From positions 1 to 64,000 of the forward strand of contig CACZBS010000005.1 of the NCBI GenBank assembly GCA_902779455.1: 64,000 nucleotides of DNA, read 5' to 3'. Below are positions 35,257 through 45,440 of this stretch, one piece after another. This DNA comes from an uncultured Prevotellaceae bacterium (GTDB lineage Bacteria > Bacteroidota > Bacteroidia > Bacteroidales > Bacteroidaceae). How positions within the stretch are numbered: position 1 is the stretch's first letter; every line of letters starts with the position of its first letter. A program made the position numbers and the translations under genes. A model generated the notes under the pieces. The model ran no database searches. It saw only the letters and a program-made list of their open reading frames with translations, and was not told the origin of the DNA.

Positions 35257-38200
35257 ATGCGTATGAAAAAAACTGTTTTGACGGCCCTCGCGGCCTTGGC
35301 CTTTACCACTCAGTTGAAGGCAGAAAGCATCCCCATCGACGAGGCGCACTTCCCCGACGCGGCGTTCCGCCAGTTTGTGCTGACCGAGATGAAGTATCAC
35401 AAGAGCAACGGCTCGTGGGCCCTGGTGGGCACCGACGGCATGCTGTCGGACTACGAGCGCAAGAGAGTAGTGACGATAGGCATACCTGATGGCTGCAAGA
35501 GCGCTGAAGGCATCAAGTACTTCGCCAAGAGCGAGACGGGCACGTGGGGAATGAAGGTATGGGTCGAGTCCGACGACCTGAAGACGCTTGACCTCTCGGG
35601 CATGGACGTGACGTCAGTCAAGGCGGACGGCCACAAGCTCGTCACGCTCAACCTCGCGGGCTGCACGAAGCTGACGGAGGTGGAGTGCCAGATGAACCGG
35701 CTCACCACGCTCAACGTCGAGGGCTGCACGAAGCTGGAGGAGCTGAAGTGCTATGAGAACCAGATTACAGCGCTCAACCTGGCCCAAATGCTGGAGCTGC
35801 GCTATCTCGACTGTCATGATAACCAGCTCACGGGGCTGAACATCAATTCTCCCGCCCTCCAGAAGATCGACTGCAGCCATAACCCCCTGCAGTGGCTGTT
35901 CCTGCCCAACATCGACTATAGCATCAACGGGTATTGGACGGATCTGGACTGCTCCGATACGCAGCTCTCCTCCCTCGACCTGCGCGACAATCGCTACAAT
36001 AGTGTCGACTGCTCCAATTCGCCTATCCTGGGCATCGAGTGGTCATCGGCCGGCAATGGCTATGTCGTCAATCTGAATTGCAACAACACGAAGATCCTCC
36101 CCGAGGACATCCTCGCCATCCCGAACCCCGATAAAGTGAAAGACCTGAGTTGTGCTGGGTGCGGCCTGACGACACTCGACTTGTCGAAGCTGACGAACCT
36201 GAATTGGGTGGACTGTGGTGACAACCTGCTGACCACGCTCGACGTGTCGCACAACACCGTGCTCAGAGGCTGCTTCGTAAACAATAACCAGCTGTTCGCG
36301 CTCGACGTGTCGGGCACGTCATGCCAATCTTTGAGCAACAGCTGGCAGCACATCGAGGGCCAGACTGTAGAGATGAACGGAAAGACCTACGTGCGGCTGA
36401 ACAGCGAGGTCGATGTCAATAAGATTTCCGGACTCAGTGTCAGGCATGAATCGACATTCCGGGCTACTGCCATCAGCAACCCGACGATGCAGGGCGAATA
36501 CCTCCTCGTCGATGAGACGGGCTCCGCCGATGTCAGTAAGGTGGAATATAAATACGACGCCGGCAACGAGTTGACGATGAACGTCCAGATCACCACCGGC
36601 GACTATGGCGTGGCCATCAACGAATATAACTTCCCCGACCAGGGGTTCCGCAACTACCTGCTCGGCCAGGACTATGGCCAGGACGCCCTGCTGACGCAGG
36701 ACGAGATAGCCGCCATCACCGTGCTCTACCCGCAGAGCCAGAACATCTCCACGTTGGAGGGCATACAGTACCTGACGAACCTGACCACCCTGGACGTCAG
36801 CAGCAACAACCTGACCGACGCCGGCTTCAGCGACCTGATGGCCTATCTGCCCAACCTGACCGAGCTACAGTTCAACGCCAACAGGAGCATCACCCGCTTC
36901 GACGCCGGCATGAACACGAAGCTGCGCAAGCTGTCCTGCTATGGCTGCGCCCTCACCTCGCTCGACGTGCGCGGATGCACTGAGTTGCAGGAACTCGGCT
37001 GCGACGATAATCAGCTGACGTTCCTGAACCTGAGCGAGAACACGAAGCTGCGCCGGCTGCAGACGGGCGGCAACCGGCTGACCGAGATCTACGGCCTCAG
37101 CGCCCTCACCGAGCTGCGCAACCTCGTCTGCGAAAATAACCAGATAGCGACTCTCGACGTCAGCACCTTCCCCATGCTGGCCGAACTCCAATGCGGCGAC
37201 AACAGCCTGACGACGCTCGACCTCAGGCAGAACGGCAACCTGCGGTATCTCTACGTGGAGAAGAACCAGCTCTCGACGCTCCTGCTGCCCGAGAGCGCAC
37301 CGCTGAAGTGGCTCCGCATCTTCGGCAACCAGCTGAAGAACGACGCCATGCGCGCCATCGTAGAAAAGCTGCCGACGCTGGCCACCACTTATAACGTGCG
37401 CGCCTACTACGAGGGCCTCAGCACCGAGGGCAACGAGCTGTCGGCCGCCGTGGTCAGCGCCATGAGGGCGAAGAACTGGAATCCGCAGTACACCACCACC
37501 GGCACGTCGTGGCAGGACTACGCCGGCGGCACCGTCACCTACGCCCTGAAGCTTTGCGGCACGTCGGTCACCTCGGCCAACGCCGCCAACCTCTCGGCCA
37601 TCAGCGGCGTCACGGGCACCGCCTCGTTCGACGAGCTGACGAACACGCTGACGCTCAGCGGCGCCACCATCAACCACTCCAATAGCGTCGGACTGGAGAA
37701 CAGCATCGACGGGCTGACCATCGTGCTGGAGGGCAACAACAGATTCAACATCACCGGCTCCGACGGCCTCATGCTGCGCAAGAAGACCACCGTCACCGGC
37801 ACGGGCACCCTGGCAGCTATGTCCAACAAGAACGGCATCAACATCTACGCCGACACGCTCTTCGTCAAGGGCGGAGCCACGGTGAGCGGCGCCAGCACCG
37901 GCACGACCGGCTACGGCATTCTCGGGCGCAAAACCGCACGACAGGGCATCGACGGTGAGGTCTACACCTACTATGGCTCGCTCGCCGTCAGCGGAGACGA
38001 GACGAAGGTGCAGGGCCTCGGCGCCACGGCCAGCATCGGCCAGCTGAAGTCGCTGACCATGCCCACGGGCAGCACCATCAAGGTGACGGATAATTCAGGC
38101 GTGAATCCACGCCAGGTGAACGGCTACTTCTATGACCACAGCGTCTGCACACGTTCGGGCAGCTCTGCGTTAAACTACACCTACACGCCGGCTACAGGTA

Positions 38201-39411
38201 TGGTCGTCATCACCACGCCCAAGGAGGGCCTGCCCATCAACGACACGAACTTCCCCGACGAGGCCTTCCGCAACTACCTGCTCGGCCAGAGCTACGGCAC
38301 CGACGCCATCCTGACCGACGACGAGCTGGAGGGCATCAGCCGGCTAGAACTCAACAACCTCGGCATCGCCGACCTCACCGGCATCACCCACTTCTTCGCC
38401 TTGGAGACGCTCTTAGCCTCGGGCAACCAGCTCGGCATACTCAACATCGAAGGTCTGACGATGCTGCGGGAAGTCGACATCATGGACAACCAGTTCAGCC
38501 TGTACTGCCTCACCACCCTGGTGGACGGCCTGCCCGAGGGCGACGGCACGAATCTCGCCATGGTCTATCATGAGGGCAGCGACAACGAGCATAATTTCGA
38601 GCCGACCGACCAGCTGATCACGGCGGCTTGGCAGAAGGGCTGGAAACTGGGCTATCAGAAGGCCGACGGCAGCTACGGCTGGTATGAACGGCCGGGCGTG
38701 CCCATCGACGTCGCCCACTTCCCCGACGAAGTCTTCCGCACCTATGTGGCCACCAATTTTGATACTGACGCCGATGGCTTCCTGACATCGACCGAGGCGC
38801 AGGCCGTCACCCACATCGATATCCATAACAATCTCAACGACAGTCGCGTCGCTGACCTCACGGGCATAGAATACTTCACCGAGCTGACCTGGCTCAACTG
38901 CTCGTTTAACAATCTGGAACAGCTCCGACTGTCGAAGAACACGAATCTCGTGACGCTCTTATGCATGAACAACCAGCTCAAAGACCTCAGGACCGAGAAC
39001 TGCTACCTTCTGCGTAACCTCTACTGCTATAACAACAAGCTCAATGACGCGGCCATGAAGGTGACCATCCACTATCTGCCGACCTGCGATGAGCCCGGCA
39101 ACCTGTGCTTCTTCATGGAAGGCTCGCCCGACGAGGGCAACAACATCTCCATGAGTCGGCTGAACTATCTGTGGAACACCTTGAACTGGGAATGCTACTT
39201 CTCCACCGACGGCGCGGACTGGCTGCCGCTGCGGGCCGGCGACGTGAACCGCGACGGTCAGGTCACCTCGGCCGACGTCGCTCCCCTGGCGGACGTCCTC
39301 CTCGGCAAGAGCGCAGCTCCCGCCATCAGGGTGGACGACGTGAACGCGGACTATAAGTTCACCGTTGCCGACCTGACGAAGCTTGTCGAGCTGCTGGTCA
39401 GCGGCAAATGA
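35257..39411 (+). CDS. Large secreted leucine-rich repeat protein with dockerin-like tail
   Basis: An exported protein of about 1384 residues with signal peptide MRMKKTVLTALAALAFTTQLKA. Three internally related blocks each open with an IN..NFPD..FR.Y.L motif (IDEAHFPDAAFRQF, INEYNFPDQGFRNY, INDTNFPDEAFRNY, IDVAHFPDEVFRTY). They continue with short LRRs of the Bacteroidota type, L..L.C..N.L..LDVS.NT.L, about 20-21 residues apart. The C-terminus has two Ca-binding loops (DVNRDGQVTSAD, DVNADYKFTVAD), a dockerin-like module. The ORF could be extended upstream, but that part lies across the promoter and 21-bp repeats, so I start at 35257. Probably co-regulated with the Cys-rich gene through the shared repeats. 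Confidence 0.9.
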   Translation: MRMKKTVLTALAALAFTTQLKAESIPIDEAHFPDAAFRQFVLTEMKYHKSNGSWALVGTDGMLSDYERKRVVTIGIPDGCKSAEGIKYFAKSETGTWGMKVWVESDDLKTLDLSGMDVTSVKADGHKLVTLNLAGCTKLTEVECQMNRLTTLNVEGCTKLEELKCYENQITALNLAQMLELRYLDCHDNQLTGLNINSPALQKIDCSHNPLQWLFLPNIDYSINGYWTDLDCSDTQLSSLDLRDNRYNSVDCSNSPILGIEWSSAGNGYVVNLNCNNTKILPEDILAIPNPDKVKDLSCAGCGLTTLDLSKLTNLNWVDCGDNLLTTLDVSHNTVLRGCFVNNNQLFALDVSGTSCQSLSNSWQHIEGQTVEMNGKTYVRLNSEVDVNKISGLSVRHESTFRATAISNPTMQGEYLLVDETGSADVSKVEYKYDAGNELTMNVQITTGDYGVAINEYNFPDQGFRNYLLGQDYGQDALLTQDEIAAITVLYPQSQNISTLEGIQYLTNLTTLDVSSNNLTDAGFSDLMAYLPNLTELQFNANRSITRFDAGMNTKLRKLSCYGCALTSLDVRGCTELQELGCDDNQLTFLNLSENTKLRRLQTGGNRLTEIYGLSALTELRNLVCENNQIATLDVSTFPMLAELQCGDNSLTTLDLRQNGNLRYLYVEKNQLSTLLLPESAPLKWLRIFGNQLKNDAMRAIVEKLPTLATTYNVRAYYEGLSTEGNELSAAVVSAMRAKNWNPQYTTTGTSWQDYAGGTVTYALKLCGTSVTSANAANLSAISGVTGTASFDELTNTLTLSGATINHSNSVGLENSIDGLTIVLEGNNRFNITGSDGLMLRKKTTVTGTGTLAAMSNKNGINIYADTLFVKGGATVSGASTGTTGYGILGRKTARQGIDGEVYTYYGSLAVSGDETKVQGLGATASIGQLKSLTMPTGSTIKVTDNSGVNPRQVNGYFYDHSVCTRSGSSALNYTYTPATGMVVITTPKEGLPINDTNFPDEAFRNYLLGQSYGTDAILTDDELEGISRLELNNLGIADLTGITHFFALETLLASGNQLGILNIEGLTMLREVDIMDNQFSLYCLTTLVDGLPEGDGTNLAMVYHEGSDNEHNFEPTDQLITAAWQKGWKLGYQKADGSYGWYERPGVPIDVAHFPDEVFRTYVATNFDTDADGFLTSTEAQAVTHIDIHNNLNDSRVADLTGIEYFTELTWLNCSFNNLEQLRLSKNTNLVTLLCMNNQLKDLRTENCYLLRNLYCYNNKLNDAAMKVTIHYLPTCDEPGNLCFFMEGSPDEGNNISMSRLNYLWNTLNWECYFSTDGADWLPLRAGDVNRDGQVTSADVAPLADVLLGKSAAPAIRVDDVNADYKFTVADLTKLVELLVSGK

Positions 39412-39440
39412 TTATACACCAGTAAAACTGGCGATTGACT

Positions 39441-40541
39441 ATGAAGAGAATCCTGTCCTGTCTCATGGCACTTGTGGCTCTGGCATCGCCGGTGCGAGCC
39501 TATTTCCTGTACGAAATCAGCGGCCCCGTCGAAGGTGTCTGCTATGGCAGCACCTATACGCTCAACGGTGTGAGCTATATCGAGGATGCAGCTGTCGAGG
39601 CACTCTGCGTAGCCAGCTGGGACACCAACGGCGACGGACGCCTGTCGAAGCTGGAGGCCTGCAACGTCAGCTCTTTGGGCGAGACGTTCAAGGGCAACAC
39701 CGACATCCAGACCTTCCCGGAGCTGCAACTGTTCACGTCGCTTCGCACCATTGATGCCAATGCGTTCAACGGTTGCACCAGTCTGGAAAGCATCGTCCTC
39801 CCCAAGAGCGTGACAAAAATTGATGCTGCGGCATTCTTCACGTGTACCGCCCTGACCGACATTGTCATGCCGTCAGCACTGGAGGCTATCGGAAACCGGG
39901 CCTTTGCCTTATGTTCCAGCCTTGAGCACATCGACATTCCTTCGAAGGTCAAATCCTTCGGCGTCTCGACCTTTGCCGGATGCCGGTCGTTGAAGTCGTT
40001 CACCTTCCCCGCCAGTGTAACAAACGGAGGCATGGCGATGTTCGACGGTTGCGATGCGCTGGCCGCCATCATAGTCGACGAGGACAACACCAAAATAAAC
40101 TCGGGTGGTGGATGCAATGCCGTCATGTATGGAACGTCACTAATGGCAGGCTGCAAGAACACCCGCATCCCCGAGGGCACCACCGAAATCGGGCGTCAGG
40201 CCTTCAGCAACATCAAGACACTGACCAGCATCGACATCCCGGCTTCAATGACTTCGATCTCTCAAGGCGCATTCTACGGATGTTCTGGGCTCACCACGGT
40301 GATTTCGCACGTTGTCGAACCATTCGCAATCGGTAGCATTGCCTTCTCTGGCGTCGCTCCCGACTGTCGACTCATCGTGCCTTACGGCACGCGTCAGAAG
40401 TACATCGACGCCGGCTGGACGCAAGCCATGTTCCCGGGCGGCATCGTCGAGATGGATGCCTCACTCGACATCAACGGCGACGGTCGGGTGACCATCGCCG
40501 ACGTGACGACGCTCGTCAACCAGCTGCTGAACGGCAACTGA
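39441..40541 (+). CDS. Secreted BspA-type LRR protein with single dockerin-like loop
   Basis: A 366-residue exported protein with signal peptide MKRILSCLMALVALASPVRA. LRR_5 units run from about 75 to 320 (LFTSLRTIDANAFNGCTSLESIVLPKSV, SALEAIGNRAFALCSSLEHIDIP, FSNIKTLTSIDIPASMTSISQGAFYGC). The end VPYGTRQKYIDAGWTQAMF closes the repeat domain, and LDINGDGRVTIADVTTLVNQLLNG is one Ca-binding dockerin-like loop with its helix. Start at the ATG 39441; a TTG two codons earlier is unlikely. It follows the LRR-dockerin gene by 29 bp and is probably in its operon. A terminator lies between it and the convergent GH35 gene. Confidence 0.88.
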   Translation: MKRILSCLMALVALASPVRAYFLYEISGPVEGVCYGSTYTLNGVSYIEDAAVEALCVASWDTNGDGRLSKLEACNVSSLGETFKGNTDIQTFPELQLFTSLRTIDANAFNGCTSLESIVLPKSVTKIDAAAFFTCTALTDIVMPSALEAIGNRAFALCSSLEHIDIPSKVKSFGVSTFAGCRSLKSFTFPASVTNGGMAMFDGCDALAAIIVDEDNTKINSGGGCNAVMYGTSLMAGCKNTRIPEGTTEIGRQAFSNIKTLTSIDIPASMTSISQGAFYGCSGLTTVISHVVEPFAIGSIAFSGVAPDCRLIVPYGTRQKYIDAGWTQAMFPGGIVEMDASLDINGDGRVTIADVTTLVNQLLNGN

Positions 40542-40581
40542 CAGCCATAAGGCGGGCATGACAAAAGTAGCGATTCACGGT

Positions 40582-40623
40582 GCAAAAAGGGGCACTTCTC
40601 TGTTCGAGGAGTGCCCCTTTTGC
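40582..40623. terminator. Bidirectional terminator between LRR gene and GH35
   Basis: GCAAAAAGGGGCACTTCTC pairs with GAGGAGTGCCCCTTTTGC (one extra A, one G:T), loop TGTTC. A/T runs on both sides suit both convergent genes. Confidence 0.8.
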
Positions 40624-40708
40624 GTGGCGGGCTAAGCCGCACCGAAAGACAATTCATCGCCTTTCGCGGGCGGAGGAGTGCTAAAAATGTTGGCAGGGGC
40701 GGGCCCGC

Positions 40709-43102
40709 TCAATAGAGGTAGATGCGGAAGTCCTTGATGCTGCCCGGAGCGCCCTGCTCGGCGCGCGGCAGATACTCGAGGGCGCTGACGGTGTGGACGG
40801 CGCCGAGGTCGATGACGAGCAGGTGGGGCGTCTGAGCGGAGCGCTCCGTCTGCCAGTAGGTCGACTCCTGCAGGTCGAAGACCTTGTCGCCGGTGTGGTT
40901 GCCGTTCTCCTCCTCTGAGTTGGCGTACTTGCAGGTCCAGGGCTCGCGCGAGAGGCGACGGCCGTCGGGGCCTTGCAGGTAGAGCTCGGCGATGGCCACG
41001 CGGTCGCCGTCCTTCTGGGTGGAGAGCACCTCGATGGCGAGATAGCGGCCTTTCTGCGGGGCGGCGAAGCGGAAGGTCTGCCAGCCGTTGCCGGGGACAG
41101 CGACGGCGGATCCGGCGGCTGAACCGCCGGACACACTGACGGGTGTGCGGCTGTTGAGGTCGGGCTTGTCGCCGATGTTGTTGTGCTTGTTGCTCTTCTT
41201 GAGCTGCAGCTTGTTGAGCTCGGGCTTGTCCTGGCCCCAGACGACGGGCTGCTTCGGGCCCACGATGTCGAGGACGATGATCTCGTTGCGGCCCTTCTTC
41301 AGCCAGCAGCCGGGGACGTAGAGCGTCTGCTGCGGACCAATGCTCCAGATGCGGCCCATGGCGTGGCCGTTCACGTAGACCTGGCCCTTGCCCCACGTCT
41401 CGAAGTTCAGGAAGGTGTCGCCCACCTTCTTCAGGTTAAAATAGCCACGATAGTATCCGCGGCCGCCCATCATCTTGGCATCGTCTTTGAAGATTTCAAT
41501 ATATTCATTGTTTTCGGTGGCAGATGCGCGGTTAAGGGCAGTCAGAGCCGTTTCGTACTCATCGTTGACGAAATATTTCTCCCAGTCGTTCAGCGAGTAA
41601 GTGACATCGTGCTTGTCTGCCTTGGAGTTGATGGTGACATTGCCGATGATACCCTTGAAGTCCTTGATGGCCCGTCCAAAATTGATGCGGCCCATTGCCT
41701 CGACCACAATCACGAGAGCCGATCCTGCCTTTGCAGGAGGAATCGTAAGGCTCTTCTCGTTCTTCACACGGTCAATCTTGCCTATATACTTACCATCAAC
41801 AAACACCTGGGCAAAGTCGTGGAAGTCGGCTGCAAGGACACTCGGCTCAGGCAGTTCGGGCAATGTCGTGTAATAGGCGGCATAACCCCAGCCTAAGTTG
41901 TGGGCCTCGAAAGAAAGGTCGTCTTGGTTGCCGTCAGTATTCAGGCCGCCATTAGCATACATCAACGGTGCAAACTCCGTCAGCTCGAACTTCGGCACGG
42001 TGATGATGGGCATCGGAGCCTTGGGCACGGCGGGCATCTTCTTGCCGTCGTTGTACTTCTCCATCATCTTGCGCAGCTCCCAGTACTTCGGTGTGGCCTG
42101 ACCATACTCGTTGATGGGAGCGTCGTAGTCGTAGGAGGTGACGTCGGGGGCAAAGCCGGGCGAGTTGGCGCCGGCCCAGTGGCCGAACGAGGTGCCGCCG
42201 TGGGTCATGTAGAGCGAGAAGCTGATGCCCTTGGAGAGCATCTCGTCCATACCCTCCACCATGTCCTTGGCCGGGCGCGTCTCGTGGCGCGCACCCCACT
42301 TGTCGAACCAGCCGCTCCAGAACTCAGAGCACATCTTCGGGGCGTTGGGCCTGAGCTCGCCGAGGCGGCGGAACTGCTGGTCGATGTTGGCGCCCGTGCC
42401 GAAGTTCATCGTCCACGTCAGGTCGTCGAGGCCGTTCTTCTCGAAGTTCGACGACCAGTCGCACTGGAACAGCGCCAGTTCCTTGCCGTAGATGCTGCGC
42501 AGGCAGTCGCGGATCTCCGAAACGTAGGGCTTATCCTCGCCATACGAGCCGTATTCGTTCTCCACCTGCACCATGATGATGGGGCCGCCGTTCTGGATGG
42601 TCAGCGGAGCGAGCTGCTCGCCCACCTTCTCCTCGAAGATTTTCACGCGCTCCATGAAGTAAGGGTCGCGCTCGCGCAGGCGGATGTCCTTCTTCTTCAG
42701 CAGCCACCAGGGCAGGCCGCCCATCTCCCACTCGGCGCAGACGTAAGGTCCGGGGCGCACGATGACATACATGCCGTTCTTCTGAGCCAGTCGGCAGAAC
42801 TCAGCCACGTCGTTCTGGCCGGTGAAGTCGAACTGGCCCTCGCGCTGCTCGTGGATGTTCCAGAAGATGTAGATGCAGACGGCGTTCATGCCCAGCGCCT
42901 TGCACATGCGGATGCGGTGCTCCCAGTAGGGGCGCGGGATGCGGGGATAGTGCACCTCGGCCGCCTTGACGATGAAGGGCTGGCCGTTCAGCAGGAACGT
43001 CTTGTCGCCGACGGTGAACGAGTCGGCACTTGCTTTGATTGTCGGTGCGAGTGTCATCATGGCCGCGATGGCCAGATGCTTCATGATGGTAGTAGTTTTC
43101 AT
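40709..43102 (-). CDS. GH35 beta-galactosidase with C-terminal discoidin-like domain
   Basis: Secreted glycoside hydrolase family 35 enzyme that removes terminal beta-galactose. After a signal peptide (MKHLAIAAMMTLAPTIKASA) the TIM barrel starts FTVGDKTFLLNGQPFIVKAAEVHYPRIP. The acid/base Glu is in QVENEYGSYG (near 183) and the nucleophile Glu in MCSEFWSGWFDKWG (near 260). Beta-sandwich domains follow. The last 140 residues (WQTFRFAAPQKGRYLAIEVLS, RAEQGAPGSIKDFRIYLY) look like an F5/8-type carbohydrate-binding module. Start set at 43102 because the -7 box covers the upstream start at 43129. It has its own promoter beside the SusCD operon. Confidence 0.93.
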   Translation of the reverse strand: MKTTTIMKHLAIAAMMTLAPTIKASADSFTVGDKTFLLNGQPFIVKAAEVHYPRIPRPYWEHRIRMCKALGMNAVCIYIFWNIHEQREGQFDFTGQNDVAEFCRLAQKNGMYVIVRPGPYVCAEWEMGGLPWWLLKKKDIRLRERDPYFMERVKIFEEKVGEQLAPLTIQNGGPIIMVQVENEYGSYGEDKPYVSEIRDCLRSIYGKELALFQCDWSSNFEKNGLDDLTWTMNFGTGANIDQQFRRLGELRPNAPKMCSEFWSGWFDKWGARHETRPAKDMVEGMDEMLSKGISFSLYMTHGGTSFGHWAGANSPGFAPDVTSYDYDAPINEYGQATPKYWELRKMMEKYNDGKKMPAVPKAPMPIITVPKFELTEFAPLMYANGGLNTDGNQDDLSFEAHNLGWGYAAYYTTLPELPEPSVLAADFHDFAQVFVDGKYIGKIDRVKNEKSLTIPPAKAGSALVIVVEAMGRINFGRAIKDFKGIIGNVTINSKADKHDVTYSLNDWEKYFVNDEYETALTALNRASATENNEYIEIFKDDAKMMGGRGYYRGYFNLKKVGDTFLNFETWGKGQVYVNGHAMGRIWSIGPQQTLYVPGCWLKKGRNEIIVLDIVGPKQPVVWGQDKPELNKLQLKKSNKHNNIGDKPDLNSRTPVSVSGGSAAGSAVAVPGNGWQTFRFAAPQKGRYLAIEVLSTQKDGDRVAIAELYLQGPDGRRLSREPWTCKYANSEEENGNHTGDKVFDLQESTYWQTERSAQTPHLLVIDLGAVHTVSALEYLPRAEQGAPGSIKDFRIYLY

Positions 43103-43126
43103 AAAGAATAATAGTAAGTTTGAGGG

Positions 43127-43134
43127 CAAAGGTA
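43127..43134 (-). promoter_or_regulatory. -7 promoter box of the GH35 gene
   Basis: The minus strand reads TACCTTTGCCCTC, 25 bp upstream of the start at 43102. It lies within the gap after the GH30 gene. Confidence 0.65.
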
Positions 43135-43156
43135 CGAATAATTTTCGTAACCGCGC

Positions 43157-45373
43157 CTATCTGACCACATATTTTTTGCCGTCACGGATGTAAATGCCGT
43201 GCTTGGGCGACGTCAGCCGACGGCCGAAGAGGTCGTAGACGGCCTGGTCGGCAGCGGGGTTGAGGCTGACCGGAGCCGTGATGCTGCTCAGTCCGCTGAT
43301 GTCCATGACGAAGGTGGTCACCGAGCGTGGCGACAGCTCCAGGGCGCTGAGATCCTGCGGGTTGGCATCGCGATGCAGGTCGTTGTTGCTGTCGGTCACG
43401 TATTTGCTGACGCGGCCTATGACGCCGTCCTCCGTGGAGAGGTCGATGCGACGCACGGCGCGGCTCATGTTGACGAAGACGCAGACCAGCTGCTGTCCGT
43501 CTGGGGCGATGAAGGCCGACCCGAGCAGTCCGTTCATCTCGCTGGCGCCGTCGATGGCGATGCGTCTGTAGCCGGGTCTGACGAAGCGGCTGTACTGGCC
43601 GAGCACCCACAGGTTCTTGTCGGCCGTGAGGGTTCCGCCCTGCTTGATGTCGCCGTAGCTCTCATTGCCGGTGTCGCCCTTGGCGTTGATGCGGATGAGG
43701 TAGAAGCGGTTCTTCTGGCTGTACTTCTCCTGGGCCATGGCCGTCCAGTAGCTCCAGGCGGTGGCGCCGGCGATGGTGAGGTCGCAGTGGATCAGCTTGC
43801 CCATGTAGAGTGCGATGTCCATCTTGGATGCTGCCTCGTAGCTGGCAGGGAATCCTGCCGATGTGGCCGGTGCGGCGTCGAGCATCGACCACTCCGTCTG
43901 CATCACCTCCAGGCTGTACTTGCCGGCGGCGGCATAGACGGCCTCGCGCACGTTCTGGAGGTCGGCGTTGTTGCTGAAGGTCCAGTAGCTGTGGCCGGCC
44001 ACGACCTTGGCCATGGAGGGCAGGTCGCCGACGTAGGTCGACGTGTTGTTGGGGTTGAAGAAGGCCTCAATCTGATTGGCGGCGCGCCCGCTGCCACCGT
44101 AGAGGAGGTCCCACGACGAGGCCTCGGGAATCAGTATCTTAGTCTTCAGCTGGCGTTTGCTGATCGACTTGTCGAGCTCTCGGGCCAGCCGCGAGATGTT
44201 GGTGTTCTCCCAGGGCGAGCCCTCCTGACCGTTCTTCCAGTCGAAGCGCGGCTCGTTGACGGGGTCGACGTAGGTGATGTTGTAGCCCTCGTCGGCAAAG
44301 TGCTGTGTGGTGGTGGCGAGGAATTCGGCGAAGTCATCGTAGCAGTCGTCCTTCAGGTTGCACGCGATGTTCTGGTTGTTGGCATTGGCCTTGCCGTTCT
44401 TGGTGAAGCTGACGGGTGCTGAGTTGGAGAACAGCAGGAAGTGGTCGACGCCATACTGGCGGGCCTGCTGCATGAACCACTGCTGTCCCTGCTGGCGGGT
44501 CCAGTCGTAGGAGCCGTCGTCACGTAGGAAGCAGTCGGCGCGGCGCGTCTCGTCGTCAATGTTGCTGGCCGAGCCCTGTGCTGCGCTGCCAGCTCCGAGG
44601 TTGACGCGCCAGCACGACAGTCCGATGCCGAGGGGCTGTCCGTCGGCGTCGGTCTCTTGGCTGAAGAGCCATCGTGCGGCCTGCTGCTTCTGTGTGTCGT
44701 CGAAATAACGGCCCACGAAGTCGGCCGTCCAGCAGTCGCTGGCCCCGAAGTCCTGCATGGTCTGGCAGATGGCAGATGGGTGGACGACGACGCTGGCATT
44801 AGGCAGCGCCTCGCCGGCGCCGAGGGTGAAGTCGTCGAAGCAATAGGTGGCCTCGTCCCATCCGGAGCGCGGGTCGCTCCAGTTGCAGCTGAGGATGATG
44901 TAGATAGTCTTGAGCACCTGACCGTAGTGGGTCTCGCCCAAGTCGAAGGAGAGGCGCTCCCAGGTGGCGTCCTTCGTCAGCCGGCCCTGGAAGATTTGTC
45001 CGCTCTCCTCGTAGGTGTTGAATCCGATGCGCATCTCCTTGGGCTGCCGGTCGCGATAGGCCAGCATCGTCAGCACGCGGTGGTCGTCGTCGATGGTGAC
45101 GGGTGTCTGCAGGTCCAGTATCAGGAAGTTCTTATACCAGTCGGCATCGGCCTTGTTGACAGCCCCCACGCAGTAGTTGCTGACGTTGATGCCCGCTTTC
45201 AGGGGATTCTCCATGACGCGTGGCTTGACGCTGAAGAGCGACCCCGTGTAGTCTTTGTTGATTTTCAGCTGGCCCGTGGTCTGGTCCTCGAAGTCGGCCA
45301 GGAGGGTCTGGGCGCTGGTGCCCAAAGTGGAGAGCAGGGCCACGAAAAGCGTAAGAAGCTGCTTCTTGTACAT
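43157..45373 (-). CDS. GH30-family glycoside hydrolase (possible endo-beta-1,6-galactanase)
   Basis: A 738-residue secreted enzyme with signal peptide MYKKQLLTLFVALLSTLGTSA. An N-terminal beta-sandwich (about 22-190) precedes the GH30 barrel, which opens QTMQDFGASDCWTADFVGRYF. The acid/base Glu is in YVDPVNEPRFDW (near 372) and the nucleophile in VMQTEWSML (near 493). A beta-domain and a C-terminal tail (YDLFGRRLTSPKHGIYIRDG) of the Bacteroidales sorting-tail style end it. The subfamily is uncertain: GH30 members in such loci include beta-1,6-galactanases and beta-glucosidases or xylanases. The GH35 and GH2 neighbours favour a galactan. It follows susD by 67 bp. Confidence 0.87.
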   Translation of the reverse strand: MYKKQLLTLFVALLSTLGTSAQTLLADFEDQTTGQLKINKDYTGSLFSVKPRVMENPLKAGINVSNYCVGAVNKADADWYKNFLILDLQTPVTIDDDHRVLTMLAYRDRQPKEMRIGFNTYEESGQIFQGRLTKDATWERLSFDLGETHYGQVLKTIYIILSCNWSDPRSGWDEATYCFDDFTLGAGEALPNASVVVHPSAICQTMQDFGASDCWTADFVGRYFDDTQKQQAARWLFSQETDADGQPLGIGLSCWRVNLGAGSAAQGSASNIDDETRRADCFLRDDGSYDWTRQQGQQWFMQQARQYGVDHFLLFSNSAPVSFTKNGKANANNQNIACNLKDDCYDDFAEFLATTTQHFADEGYNITYVDPVNEPRFDWKNGQEGSPWENTNISRLARELDKSISKRQLKTKILIPEASSWDLLYGGSGRAANQIEAFFNPNNTSTYVGDLPSMAKVVAGHSYWTFSNNADLQNVREAVYAAAGKYSLEVMQTEWSMLDAAPATSAGFPASYEAASKMDIALYMGKLIHCDLTIAGATAWSYWTAMAQEKYSQKNRFYLIRINAKGDTGNESYGDIKQGGTLTADKNLWVLGQYSRFVRPGYRRIAIDGASEMNGLLGSAFIAPDGQQLVCVFVNMSRAVRRIDLSTEDGVIGRVSKYVTDSNNDLHRDANPQDLSALELSPRSVTTFVMDISGLSSITAPVSLNPAADQAVYDLFGRRLTSPKHGIYIRDGKKYVVR

Positions 45374-45440
45374 ATATTATAAAAAGAAAAGCACGGGCCG
45401 GCGGCGTGTGCCGCAAGTCCGTGCTGATGAGACATGATGA

